Of a stretch of DNA of 64,000 bases, positions 11,311-22,615 are shown piece by piece. This DNA comes from Diphasiastrum complanatum. Its lineage: Eukaryota > Streptophyta > Lycopodiopsida > Lycopodiales > Lycopodiaceae. A program made the translations under genes and the position numbers. The first letter of the stretch is position 1. Every line of letters starts with the position of its first letter. The DNA is taken from contig CM055092.1 of NCBI GenBank assembly GCA_029204225.1, positions 25,645,274 to 25,709,273 on the forward strand, given 5' to 3'. The notes below the pieces were generated by a model that was not told where the DNA came from, made no database searches, and saw only the letters and a list, made by a program, of their open reading frames with translations.

Positions 11311-12991
11311 CTAAGTAGACTGAGTTACTCTTAAATATTGTCCGGATGGTTGATCCTTGTAAATGACAATCCTGTCTCCTTCTCCAAGATTATATTAGTT
11401 GATATATTCTCCTGCATTCAAAATCGAGCACCAAACTCAGATCTTTTAACGAGATCTGCATGATTGCCACTACATGTCATGATGCGCCGACAATTAAAAC
11501 CGATTTCAGGGAAACTATCAATCAGCAAGGAAAGCGAATGGCATGCTTAACATTCACGATTCATTCTATCCCGAATTTAGAAGACGTCAACGACTCCTAC
11601 TTTTCGACAAGCAACATGGACATTAGATAACAATACTCACTGGTCTTCTCCAGCTCGTACTTTTGGCTCTTCTTATCTGGATAGCACCTGCAGATACCAG
11701 AAACAAATTAGATTTCGGTTTCAAGGATCCAAATTTTTTTTTCTACAACTGAAAGAAAAGCTGGCGGAGAGATTTCACATTTAGGAGGATCTGAGGGTTC
11801 AAGTCTTCAAGATATTTCAAATGAATATTGGGTTAGTGAATTCCATAGAGAGTGACTTAAAAATTTCGGATATCCTCATTTCTAAACACCTGCTCTTTCT
11901 GGGAACCCCTAGTATTGGTAAACTTTGAAGAACCCCTAGTATTGGTAAACTTTGAAGAAGGGTGATGCTTTACCTGAGCCTGAAATTCCATTTGCGAGGT
12001 CCAGTAAAGTCCTCCATTTCAAGAGAAATTTTTTCACCTTTCTTCACAGAAGGTAAATGTTGCTCTGCCAGACTCTGCATTCATATCAATAAGACTATCT
12101 TTAGAATATGATCAACATTCTACAACATATGTACATACCCTAGCAAAGTGACGACTTACAAGGTGGTTCCGTGTACGGGAGAAGACGCTAACCTTTGGAA
12201 TGATGATTCTGTTCTGATTTCCCCGAAGATCTCTACATGTCAACTTTTTCTCCAGAACAAACGTGAGTTGATCTTTTGACTGCAAAGTGTCAAATCTAGT
12301 GTACTTATATGCTTGAAATAAAGCCTTGACAGCAGCAAAATATTGTTAACAATGCAATCAAATCAATTGGTTTATCCAACTAATTAAAAAGCGGGGAGTG
12401 CTCATCTAGCCTATGATATAAGTTCTGCAGAAATCTACCTGACAATGAGTCGGCATCATTCTACCATTGGAGTTTGCAACTTGTTACGATTGATTAGAAA
12501 TGGAAGTTAGCGAAGCTATTGATACGTACCGCAGCCTCAGGCGACGACAATTCCATCCGTGTTGATCGCAGGAAGCTGGTTCTGGGGGTAGCTGGCTGAA
12601 TCTCACTAGCTATTCCTCTGCTCAAGTTAACAATCGATTGCTTCACGCGTCCACCATATTCTCCATTGTCACTCGTTTCAATTTGCTTTACAATTGATGT
12701 TTGGGCATACGGAAGCACACTGCTATCAATGCAAGTAACTCCGCTGGCTTGTGAAGAGCGATCAGCATAACGAGCTGATTCCAGAAGTTGGGACAAAGGA
12801 AATGGTGGACTGGAAGATCGAAACGGATCCCTTGAAGGAGGAGAACTTGCTACCGCTTCTGTGGGCGATGTGGCGTCCACCATATCAGCCTCCGGAACCC
12901 GACGACTAAGCCGCTGGCTAACAACTCTCTGCAACGAATAATCGTCTTCATTACTGGGCTGATCTATCTCCATCATTCCAAAAGCTCTCAT
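11311..12991 (-). CDS. B3-domain transcription factor (LEC2/FUS3/ABI3-like), five exons, one in-frame stop
   Basis: B3 proteins bind DNA in the nucleus. Exons: 12991-12530 (Ser/Pro-rich, no known domain), 12279-12193, 12074-11974, 11687-11641 and 11411-11311. All introns are GT-AG and the phases agree. Exons 2-5 give a B3 domain in order: FVLEKKLTCRDL, NRIIIPK, EQHLPSV, MEDFTGPRKWNFRLR, KSQKYELEKT, GEGDRIVIYKDQPSGQY. The tryptophan-rich middle and the GEGD...YKD end resemble the LAV class best. In exon 5 a TAA codon (11397-11395) interrupts the domain just before YNLGEGD, although the frame stays open beyond it to a stop at 11313-11311. The start at 12991 is chosen over an upstream in-frame ATG (13105) because the extra peptide looks like leader; MM at 12976-12971 is another option. 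Either a young pseudogene, an allele or a base error. Confidence 0.78.
11904..11957. repeat. 27-bp tandem duplication in a B3 intron
   Basis: AACCCCTAGTATTGGTAAAC plus seven further bases occurs twice head to tail (11904-11930, 11931-11957), in the intron between B3 exons 3 and 4. Confidence 0.85.
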
Positions 12992-13180
12992 CCAACAACT
13001 ATACACACACAAACAACTCAAAACATTGAACAATTGCAGGCAGGCAGTCAGGCTAAGCATCCAACTCCGTGGGAGCGAATGAGAGTGCGAATGCGTGCAG
13101 TGCATTCATATGTGATCTTCCCATCTCAAGCTGAGAGATTAGGATATCGCTCGTTTGAACGGGGAGAGAGAGACAGAGAG

Positions 13181-13202
13181 ACACACACACACACACACAC
13201 AC
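13181..13202. repeat. (AC)n microsatellite upstream of the B3 gene
   Basis: About eleven AC units in a purine-rich tract, 190 bp upstream of the chosen B3 start; probably in the 5' leader or promoter. Confidence 0.85.
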
Positions 13203-13939
13203 AGAGACAGGGGGCAAAGGGGGAGAGAGAGGGGTTGGGTGGCGCGGGCAGGGCTAGTTTTTTTGAGAGAGTAGAAGGGAAAGGCGAGGTTGGTTGACGC
13301 CGCCACGTCAACCAAATAAGGAAATAAGGAAATTCATTTTTTTAAGCATCCCAAAAAGCGCATTTAAAACATTTTGAATTTTTTTAAAAATGAGTCACAC
13401 AGATTTCGCTTTGGGAGTCACCTCCTTTTTCTTCATAAAAAAGCAAAAAATGATTTTAAGTCAACCTAATACTTGTTCTAAAATAAGTTCTTTGAAGGGA
13501 AAAAAAAATTTATACTTCATTTTTTAAAAATAAAAAAGTAAAAAGTTTCATGCCATCTCATCAAATGTTTTTCACAATTTTATCCTAAGGCCATGTTCAA
13601 GCTCCTTGCTCAAAGACAATAGCCATGTGGCTTACTTTAGGACATAGATGTGCAAAAAATAAGGTGTTGTACATCATACATGTGGCGATATCTCTCTCCT
13701 CTCCTTTACGTCAACCTAATATTAATGAGGTCGCTTTGAAACTTTACTAAGGATAGTTTAAATTGGCTAAATTTTTACCCATTCATCAGCATATGTATGG
13801 ATCATGATAGTATTGTGGAACACGTCCTAATTTGCAAACATGTTGTTACAAACTTTTTAAAGAAGACCAGATGGCTTCACGGTAAAAGCACCACAAGAAA
13901 CGATTTAAAGAATGCTATTGTTGAGCATAACTGGATTAT
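13203..13939. other. No gene seen; B3 upstream flank
   Basis: Contains the probable B3 promoter region and AT-rich sequence; no ORF of note. Confidence 0.35.
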
Positions 13940-15190
13940 GTGAATGGTGTGGATAAGGCCCAACATAATCCTTGTTTCATGTGCATCTACTTTGTTAGAA
14001 ACTTGGCTTTGCAAATATTATCTAGTCCGGATTTTGCCCCTTTTTTAGAGGAAGATAACAATACCATTGATAATGCTATGACAATTATTAAGCACACCTT
14101 TTCTAATAAGTTGCCAGATTACCTTATAGGGAAAGAAGAATTACCTTTTGTGACTATATACCTTTAAAGCACATAAAAATGCTTTCAAATGGATTACAAA
14201 TGCATATGACTACTTTTCAAATGTGGCCACACTTTTTTATGGAGCGCTTGGTATTCTGTCTCCGCTCTTCATGGAGGGTGCAGGCCTTAAGGCAAATTCA
14301 TATCGGAGTTACCTAAATGTGGATACCAACCTATTTTGGCAGTGCAACTCATCCATTGAATTCTATCTTAATGTGCTAAATAAAATTACTTCTATGTGGT
14401 CTATCGACATCTCTGAGTGTTATGAAAACATCCCTCTTAATGGCCCAAACGGGCTAAAAACTGTTATATGTAAGATGATTTTGTATGCATTCAAATTTAG
14501 CAAGAACGAAAGTCTTGCCTATCAATGGAAACCTAATCATGAAGAATGTAATTGGAAGTGGGTAAACAAACCAACTGAAAAATGAACTCATATGGACAAA
14601 ATACTACTATGCCAAAGGAATGATTTATTGATTGACCATTGCATAGTGAGACACGGAAACAAAGCTTGGAGACAAGTTTGTGGTATACCCATGGGCTTTG
14701 CATGTTCCCCTACTTGGTGTAATTGGTATCTGCATTTTATGAATTACATTCTATGAAGAGACTTGCCAGACTTGGTCAAATTGAATACTTACAAGCGTTC
14801 AAAAATACCTTTCGGTATATAAATGACATATGTTTTATTAACAATCCAGTGCACTTTTATTTTTGGATAAGGAACAACCTCGTGCCTATGATAATGCTAA
14901 TTGAATTTATCCTCTAGAGTATTTGACCATCAAGAATGAGGAGGCTGATGACAATAAGGTTAACTTTTTAAATATTACTACTACCTTTGTTCCTGAGTCG
15001 GGCATTTTTTATATGAAAAAGTCTGATAAAAGAAAGGATCTTCCATTTCCTATGAAGGTTTTTTAAATTTATAGAAAACTTGGTTTTCTTGAACGACTAT
15101 GATCAGTGCACATTATAGGGATACGGTGAGCATTATTAAGCACCCAGTGCACCAAGATGTATTGCAATCTCTACATAAAGGAAGGTGACA
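13940..15190 (+). pseudogene. Reverse transcriptase-like gene, not copia or gypsy, broken
   Basis: Spread over several frames are the ordered motifs of a reverse transcriptase: KNAFKWITNAYDYFSNVA (about 14175), DISECYENIPL (about 14406), VCGIPMGFACSPTW (about 14680), FRYINDICFINN (14810-14845) and YPLEYLTIKNEE...VNFLNITTTF (14905-14990). The palm box expected as Y-x-D-D reads Y-I-N-D, so the first catalytic aspartate is asparagine. The D-x-x-x-x-Y-x-x-I-P and G-I-P-M-G-x-x-x-S-P boxes point away from LTR elements, towards the cellular rvt or Penelope-like groups; I cannot decide between them. No LTRs, endonuclease or integrase seen nearby. Stops and frameshifts make it a pseudogene. Confidence 0.55.
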
Positions 15191-15201
15191 CAACCCTAAG
15201 T

Positions 15202-15203
<2 letters not shown>

Positions 15204-15252
<49 letters not shown>
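15204..15252. repeat. (CT)n microsatellite
   Basis: About 24 uninterrupted CT units. Confidence 0.95.
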
Positions 15253-15256
<4 letters not shown>

Positions 15257-15608
15257 TTCTCTACTACGACCACTTTCGCATGGATGAGAGAAGACCTGTG
15301 AATTCTATTGTAAGAGTATTTGTGTGGAAGATACTACAAGATAAGGTAAGGTTGCTATCGATTGTTTGGCTTAATGATTGTCTACATTTGATAAGTTTTC
15401 ATTTGCTAACTTTGCTGGAGGGAATGAGCTCACAAGATGATGTGATTATCGTTGATTGATATAGTATTCTTGATTCTAAAAACACGTGGAAGCTTCTACA
15501 AGTGGACGTTGCCTCAAGAGCATCCTTGAACAAATTTACAAAAATGATACTCATCTTTGCTTCTAGTATGTTGTCTCTTGACATCGAACAACCACCTAAG
15601 GTTTCATA

Positions 15609-16276
15609 TCAGAAGTTCACACGTGATTCGTACCTCTTTGCAATGCATATTATCATCTCATTTGTTTCAAAGTAAGATTCAAACATGTTGTGCATTGCTT
15701 TATCATGTTGCACCTCATCATCATAATCATTAGAATCAAGTTGATTACTCTTTTTTTCAATTGTGTTTGACTCTTCAATTTGTTTCATTTTTTGTTTTCT
15801 CATGTCCATCAAAACTTGACGTTGATTGTAACTAGACACAAATGGATCGACTCTGTGGAATGGCATTCGATGTATTGGCTACACACATGAAACAAATTCC
15901 ATAAGTGACATATATAGATTGACGAAGATTATAATAAAAAACAATCATATAAAGTTAACAAACCTCAACGTCTTCCAAATTCGATGGTTGACCTTTTTCT
16001 TTTCATCCAAACTTTTACAAATGATTTTCAACAATGTGTCTTTCACGCATCTTTTGCCCATCACACTTGAGGCACGTGCACCATATTTTATTTTGAAAAT
16101 AATTTTTCTACGAGAAACAAAAATCGAGTACATGTCACTTTAGCACAATAGTTTAACTTATAATAACAAAGTCTTTATGAACAAGAAAACATGCATGTTT
16201 ATTACTTACCCTGTTAACTTGAGTAATGTCTTCATCGCTAGACTGATCTGAATGTAATTCATCTCGTTGTGATAAA
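15609..16276 (-). pseudogene. CACTA TNP2-type transposase, N-terminal exons
   Basis: Minus-strand exon 16276-16210 (acidic, Ser-rich: HSDQSSDEDITQ) has a good acceptor (TATGCAG) and donor (GTAAGT). Further down, about 16075-15985, a reading shows CLKCDGQKMRERHIVENHL. This matches the Cys-x2-Cys...R-x-x-x-x-H zinc-like block of the transposase-associated domain at the start of TNP2 proteins, and the equivalent block at about 50145 in this window (CTQCKGLRIRTRRIVNDHI). The 15866-15609 reading is acidic and resembles the linker before the TNP2 core. Stops are present and the catalytic core is missing. It lies head to head with the ORF2-like gene at 16559. Confidence 0.5.
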
Positions 16277-16558
16277 CTGCATATATGCACAGGTACAAAA
16301 CACAAATAGCATAAAATTATTGTATGATTCTAATGTTTTAGTTTCTAGATAGTACTATTCTTATATGTTGACGTTTATATGATTCTTTTGTATCTTGGTG
16401 CAGGCTCTAAACGCATATCTTTCTCTTCTTTTGTTATCACAGGTATAAAAGTCCCACTCAAATATGCATTAAAGTTCTGTAATCGATTTTCTTTTCTACT
16501 TCATTTCAATATATTAGGGTTTATTGTAATGTATTGTATGTTTATGAATGTAGTAATC
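16277..16558. promoter_or_regulatory. Shared upstream region between divergent CACTA genes
   Basis: A 282-bp gap separates the first recognised TNP2-type exon (minus) from the ORF2-type ATG (plus). It should hold any first non-coding exons and a bidirectional promoter; no clear TATA box was singled out. Confidence 0.3.
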
Positions 16559-16943
16559 ATGTCGGGGTCAGACAGTGGTGGAAGCTCGGGAGATTATGTT
16601 AAAAGTTTATATGAATCATTAACTGCTAAGAAAAAAGCAGAACTGCAAAGTATGCTTAGCCGAGATGAGGGTGGTCCCTCATAAGTGGCCGCGGCTCCCG
16701 CCCCCACCGAAGAGTCATCCACAAATCCTTATTATGACGTGGATCCTCAAGGTAATGTAATTGTCAACAGAAAAGGGAGGGTGATTTTGGACCGACTCTA
16801 TTCTTTATGCCAACGTCTTTTTTTTTTTGGCGACAGATTGTTTAGTAAATGGTCCGAACACTTGCCGTCGATAAACGACAGATTATTGCTACCCTTCGTA
16901 ACGAATTCCAACAAGAAGAGGAATTCGAGGAGAATTAAATTCA
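16559..16943 (+). pseudogene. CACTA second-ORF-like protein, 5' part (split by CopA)
   Basis: ATG at 16559 opens a Ser/Gly-rich start (MSGSDSGGSSGDYVKSLYES). A TAA at 16682-16684 interrupts it, the same frame continues with NPYYDVDPQGNVIVN, and a frameshift in the T-run near 16810 leads to RQIIATLRNEFQQEEEF. The paralogue at 42509-43593 has VYYDLNPHGGVI and KIIETLYSKF in the same order, so this is a real gene family. Its arrangement resembles plant CACTA second-ORF (TNPA-like, Transposase_24-like) proteins, thought to bind subterminal DNA. CopA inserted at 16943 and separates this part from 22616-23135. Confidence 0.5.
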
Positions 16944-17614
16944 TGTAAAAATTACAGCAAATAAGGATCCTAAAACACTTGAAATGATGAGGGAAACAAT
17001 AGATTATGATTTCATAAGATTAGCACAAGTTGAACCATCAAAATCCATCAAAAATCTATGCTTGAACCTCACTAAATGGCCCAAATCCTTGAGGAGGCTT
17101 CACACGTGTGAAAGTACGGCCTCCCACAGTCTGAGTACTGTACACCAGACCTACATTCAATCCTATAATCATTAGTAATCACAAGTACTCAAACAATTAT
17201 GAACATAGAGAGCAATTGCACCATCATGAGAGAAAAAAACATGAAATTGCTTGATTGATTTTGGTGAGATAATATACATGATCCATCACGGTTTTGGGCA
17301 GGTATGAGTAGCCCTAAACCTATCCCTAATGCTAATTTTGGTGGATCTTTCATCCCTACCAAGTTAGGGTTGGAATCTTGGAGATCCCTCAACAATGCAA
17401 AAATTACCAAAAATAGCTCCTATTTTTTCTCCCTTGTATCTAAGCATAATTTGGACTCATTCCAAAGGTTCTAACACTTAGGTCTACTTGAGAACATCCT
17501 TATGAATGGAATCCTATGCTATTTGGCACGTGTGACAAGCCACATCATGACCTTCTAACTATTTACAAGTCATATGACCAAAACTAGGCAAGCTAGAATT
17601 GTGAATTTTTAACA
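16944..17614 (-). repeat. CopA 3' LTR
   Basis: 671 bp, TG...CA ends. Contains the palindrome TTCACACGTGTGAA at 17099-17112. Closely similar to the right LTR by eye, with small indels. Confidence 0.93.
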
Positions 17615-17628
17615 CTCCTCCTCACTAT

Positions 17629-18234
17629 CTAGCTTGGTTCAATCATTGCTTTACTAATCACTCCAAGTGATGATCTGAAATTCATAAAAGGTGTCTTTTG
17701 AAGTGGTTTAGTAAGTAGATCAGCTACACATTCATTGCTTGGAACATGCTCCAAAGCAATCTCCTTGGCTTGCACCATTTCTCTCACAAAGTGATGGCAT
17801 ATCTCAATGTGCTTAGATCTTGCATGGAAGATTGGGTTAGATGCAAGGTGTTGGGCTGATATATTGTCATTGTAGATGATTGGTGCCTCCTCTGAATCCA
17901 TTATCTTTAGTTCCACCAATAATCTCTTGATCCAAAGTACCTCCTTTGTAGTGGTTGTCAAAGCTTTGTACTCGGCCTCGGTTGAAGATAGAGATATAGT
18001 TTCTTGCTTTTTTGAAAGCCATGAAACCACACCTTCTCCTATGAAAGTTGAATAGGCACTTGTTGATTTCCTATCCCTCTTGTCCCCTGCAAAATCTGAA
18101 TCACTAAATGCATGAAGGTTAATCACATCTCCTCTATATAGAATCCCAAAATCCAATGTACCCGAGATGTATCTTAGAATCCTCTTAGCCTTTTTCCAAT
18201 GGATATTCAATGGCTTTTGCATGGATTGGCTCAA
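17629..18234 (-). pseudogene. CopA RNase H and C-terminal end of pol
   Basis: RNase H removes the RNA strand during reverse transcription. Visible motifs: KKAKRILRYISGTLDFG, SDSDFAGD, RKSTSAY, SLSSTEAEYKAL and FHARSKHIEI, in copia order, ending 14 bp before the LTR. The domain is intact over 201 codons; it is cut off from RT by the deletion or repeat near 18230-18285. Confidence 0.9.
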
Positions 18235-18276
18235 CCTACATACACTAAAGCTAAGATCTGGTTTGCATGGATTGGC

Positions 18277-18846
18277 TCAACCTACATACACCTCCATTGG
18301 TGTGTCAACACTTTTGCATACTTCCATCTTAAACTTCTTCAAAAGACTTTGAGCATATTTTACTTGACTTATAAAGATAAAATCAGACCCTCTAAGTACT
18401 TCTATGCCTAAGATGAAGTGAAGACACCCTAGATCTACCATCTTGAACTCTAAGGATAGATCTATCTTGATTTTTTCAATACCATCAACACTATTTCCAC
18501 TAATGATGATGTCATCTACATAAATGAGTAAAAGTACAATACCAACATCATTAAACTTAATGTAAAGAGTGGGATCATATTCACTTTGAACAAAAGAAAG
18601 TGAAATAAGATAGCAATGTCTTGAATTCCAAGATCTCGAGGCTTGCTTCAAGCCATAGATGCTTCTTTGGAGATGGCATACTTTGTTCTCCATTCCATGC
18701 TTGATGAACCCTTGTGGCTGCTCCATATAGATATCCTCTTCCAAAAAACCATTCAAGAAAGCATTAGAGACATCCATTTGACATAGAATCCATCCAAAAT
18801 GTGATGCAAGTGCAATGATTAGCCTTATTGTGACCATCTTGGCCAC
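18277..18846 (-). pseudogene. CopA reverse transcriptase core
   Basis: Copia RT motifs MDVSNAFLNGFLEEDIYM, GFIKHG, YGLKQASRSW and the catalytic LLIYVDDIIISG are all present. The upstream RT start (CKWVFKL) is readable in another frame at about 18930-18990. At the downstream end the sequence CATGGATTGGCTCAACC occurs twice (about 18221 and 18266) where the conserved segment between RT and RNase H should be, suggesting deletion or slippage between short repeats. Confidence 0.9.
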
Positions 18847-19139
18847 AGGTGCAAAAGTTTCCTCATAGTATATCCCTCTCTCTTGAGCATAACCTTTTGC
18901 AACTAATCTTGCTTGTTAACACTCCCATTTGCATTCAACTTAAGCTTGAAGACCCACTTGCATCCTATTACATTCCTTTGAGGTCTCTCAACAAGCAACC
19001 AAGTTTCATTCTCAATCATGGCATCATACTCATCCAACATAGCTTTATACCATTCTTTGGAGTTCAATGCATCTTCAACATTAGATGGTTCTTCAAAACT
19101 AGATAAAGCATAAGAAGTGGATGAGATACCCTCAACTTG

Positions 19140-19829
19140 CTATCCTTTGCCTTGATATGTGAGCCTTGATGCCTCCACTTTTGCCCTTGAAGATCTCCTT
19201 GGTGTGATAGGTGGGTTTGGTGCTTGCTCCTCCATGAGCTCCTCCTCAAAACCAAGATCTTGCTCCTCGGCCATCTTCTTCTTGATTGTTGGAGCACTTG
19301 AGCCTTCTTCAAGCATATGCATATGATGTTCATCAAAGATGACATCCCTTGAAACAACAAATTTGTTTAAGGATGGGAGATAGACTTTGTAGCCCTTGCT
19401 TGAGCTTGCATATCCAAGCATGATCCCTCTTGTGGAAGATGGATCCTCCTTGGTTCTTGTTTCCAATGGCACATGCACATAACATATACACCCAAAAACT
19501 TTCAAGTGATTAAGATTGGGTTTCTTTCCATACAACATCTCATAAGGACTTTTGTCTTCAATTGCTTTGCAAGACACCCTATTCATCAAGTAGTTTGCAC
19601 ATACAAGAGACTCACCCCAAAAGGATTTGGGCAAACAAGCATCTAATCTTAAAGCCTTAGAACATTCACATAATGTTCTATTCCTTCTTTCAGCAACTCC
19701 ATTTTGTTGAGGAGTGTAAGGACAAGAAGTCTCTTTCTTTATCCCTTCCTCCTCACAAAAGGCCTTGAACTCATTGGAGATGAATTCTCCACCATTGTCA
19801 CTTCTAAGAATCTTGATGCTTTTCCACAA
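19140..19829 (-). pseudogene. CopA integrase, C-terminal half
   Basis: Carries RSDNGGEF, PQQNGVAERRNRTL and FWGESLVCANYL, the second aspartate and the glutamate of the D-D-E integrase core, followed by the copia-specific HLKVFGCICYVHVP and an acidic linker. Joined to the upstream half by a frameshift near 19815. Confidence 0.9.
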
Positions 19830-21132
19830 ACAACTTGAACTTTACAAAAGTATCAAATGCTTGAGACTTGAAGGAAAGTAAGAACACCCAACAATATCTT
19901 GAGTAGTCATCAATGAAGGTTAAAAACATGGATGACCCTCCATTAGATTTGGTGCTAGCAATGTGCACATCCGAGTGTATGAGTTCAAGAGGATGAGATG
20001 ACTTTGTGATGGAGTTAGGAAACACCTTCTTATGTGCCTTGGATAAGGCACAAGCTTCACAAACCTTGTCTTCCTTCCCAATAGACCTTGGTAGGCCTAA
20101 AGCATACTCCTCCTTGATCATAGCCTCCATGGAACCCGAGTTGACATGTCCAAGTCTTTTGTGCCATAAAGTAAAAGTAGATATCTTGCACTTCTCGGCC
20201 AACATGACAACATTAGTATCCACAAATGCATCCAACTTATAAAGTTTGCCAAGTCTAGTGCCCTTAGCCACTATCTTACCCTTCTTCTTGATGAAACATT
20301 CATTTGAAGCAAAGTCAACATTGAAACCATTGTCTACCATTTGGCCAACACTTAGTAGATTCTTTGTTATTGTAGGAATGTACAAAACACCTTCTATGTT
20401 GATCTTTTTGGAAGATCCTAAGCAAAGGAGAATTCTACCAACTCCTTCAATCTTACAAGCTTCATCATTTGCTGTATAGATAGACTTTATAGGTCCATCA
20501 TAAGATAAGAGAGAAGAGAAGAATTCCTTTTTACTAGTCATGTGTGAACTAGCACCCGAGTCAATCCACCAAGGATCTTCTCCTTTGAAGCTTGTTGAAG
20601 AAAATATGGACATCATGAGAGAGTCCTCATGTGAAATCTCCTCCTCCTCCTCTTTGCTCATGTTGGCTTGGCTTTGATCTTGCTTCCTCTTGAAGCATTC
20701 CGAGGCATAATGCCCCATCTTGCTACAATAGTAGCACTTCACCTTTGATTTGTCCTTCTTGACTTTGGTGGTTGATGGAGATGCCTTTGAGGGTCCTTCT
20801 TGATCCTCAAGCTTTGTAGACTTCTTGAATGTTGATACTTTGTCTTTGGAATTGCCTTTGCCTTTGGTGAAGAGAGCTTGGTCATCTCCACATTGGATGG
20901 AAAGCCTATCCATCCTCTCTTGCATTTGGCTCTTTCTTGATTCCTCGACCATGAGTGTGCCTTGGAGTTCTTCAAGTATGGGTAGCTTACCCATAATTGC
21001 ATATCCCTGAAACAAATTGTCAAATTCAAAGCTTAGTCCATTCAATATGAGTTGAACAAGCTCTTCATCCTTGATAGGATCACCTATAAAGGCTAGCTCT
21101 TTGTTCAATTCCTTTACTAGTCTCCTAATCAA
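19804..21132 (-). pseudogene. CopA gag (partial), protease, integrase N-terminal half
   Basis: One 442-codon frame. Order: gag C-terminal part (ELVQLILNGL), zinc knuckle CYYCSKMGHYASEC (complete C-x2-C-x4-H-x4-C), protease WWIDSGASSHM with intact DSG, GAG-pre-integrase (LWHKRLGHVNSGSM), and the integrase start with HSDVH and FIDDYSRYCW. The first 100 or so gag residues seen in the related elements here are absent from 21140-21914, so the gag start has been lost. Confidence 0.92.
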
Positions 21133-21914
21133 GGACTTGACACAAATGAAGGTTACTTCTATTGATTTGATTGAAGGTCTATCTTATCCCACTTCTTAGG
21201 GACCTGAAAAGATCAGTAATAGACTTCCTATAAAGATCTAAGAATGATCTCTAACAAAATCAAATCATAGAATACTAGAAACAATGCACTTGCTTGAAGG
21301 AAGTAGACAATACTAGTAGAATTGCCCCTCTTTCTATAAAGAACATTAAATCTTCCAAATGATCTGATCAAGAGTGAATTTCAGCAACTTAATATACTTC
21401 CAAAATCACTTGTAAAAGAGCTAAATCGAACTTAATGAGGATGCAGCACAATCTACTATCCAATCACAAGCAAAAAATGATCAAAATTGATGAAAAATTG
21501 ATCTAATTTGGTGCATAAGTCAAGCAATGGTTGGACTGAACCTAAATCACTTTAGGAGGTGCCTACTACACCTTAGAACAGCCTTGAAGAGTCCCCAAAA
21601 CTCTGATATTCCCTCTCCTTGAATGCTAGAAAGCCTCCTCTATGAAATCACCTCCAAAACTCGCTTAGAAATCAATGCTTGGAGCAAGCAAAACTTGCTA
21701 TCTTGGTAATGTGAATTGAATTTAACTTTGCCTCTGGTTTTAGACACCTAAACACCTGCAAATGAAGTCACACAACACCAATCTCCAATGTATTTGATTC
21801 ACTTTGAGTTTTAGAATCAATACTAGATGCTAAGATCCAATCTACACAAGATTTAGATCAAAAGTTGTGATCAAATTGAATGAAAACCAAGGATTTAGCT
21901 CATTTCAACCTTTA

Positions 21915-21927
21915 GGCTCTGATACCA
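21915..21927 (-). other. CopA primer binding site (initiator Met tRNA)
   Basis: ggctctgatacca, complement of TGGTATCAGAGCC, touching the 5' LTR with no gap. Confidence 0.95.
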
Positions 21928-22610
21928 TGTAAAAATTACAGCAAATAAGGATCCTAAAACACTTGAAATGATGAGGGAAACAATAGATTATGATTTCATA
22001 AGATTAGCACAAGTTGAACCATCAAAATCCATCAAAAATCTATGCTTGAACCTCACTAAATGGCCCAAATCCTTGAAGAAGGCTTCACACGTGTGAAAGT
22101 ACGGCCTCCCACAGTCTGAGTACTGTACACCAGACCTACATTCAACCCTATAATCATTAGTAATCACAAGTACTCAAACAATTATGAACATAGAGAGCAA
22201 TTGCACCATCATGAGAGAAAAAAACATGAAATTGCTTGATTGATTTTGGTGAGATATCATCACCTATATATACATGATACATCACGGTTTTGGGCAGGTA
22301 TGAGTAGCCCTAAACCTATCCCTAATGCTAATTTTGGTGGATCTTTCATCCCTACCAAGTTAGGGTTGGAATCTTGGAGATCCCTCAACAATGCAAAAAT
22401 TACCAAAAATAGCTCCTATTTTTTCTCCCTTGTATCTAAGTATAATTTGGACTCATTCCAAAGGTTCTAACACTTAGGTCTACTTGAGAACATCCTTATG
22501 AATGGAATCCTATGCTATTTGGCACGTTTGACAAGCCACATCATGACCTTCTAACTATTTACAAGTCATATAACCAAAACTAGTCAAGCTAGAATTGTGA
22601 ATTTTTAACA
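21928..22610 (-). repeat. CopA 5' LTR
   Basis: 683 bp; palindrome TTCACACGTGTGAA at 22084-22097; followed by target duplication ATTCA. Confidence 0.93.
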
Positions 22611-22615
22611 ATTCA

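Larger units (their letters stand above)
16944..22610 (-). mobile_element. CopA: complete-ended Ty1-copia element
   Basis: LTRs at 16944-17614 and 21928-22610 start TGTAAAAATTACAGC and end TTTTTAACA on the plus strand. The target duplication ATTCA is exact (16939-16943 and 22611-22615). The primer site lies against the right LTR and a polypurine tract complement (ctcctcctcac) against the left, so the element points leftward. Order gag, protease, integrase, RT, RNase H is the copia order. It is non-functional: the gag N terminus is missing, integrase is frameshifted, and RT is cut. It inserted into the ORF2-like CACTA gene. Confidence 0.95.

Noticed and set aside
13034-13297. Plus-strand ORF of 87 codons over the B3 upstream region
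   Set aside because: Made of microsatellite (AC)n and purine-rich repeats; antisense to the B3 leader.
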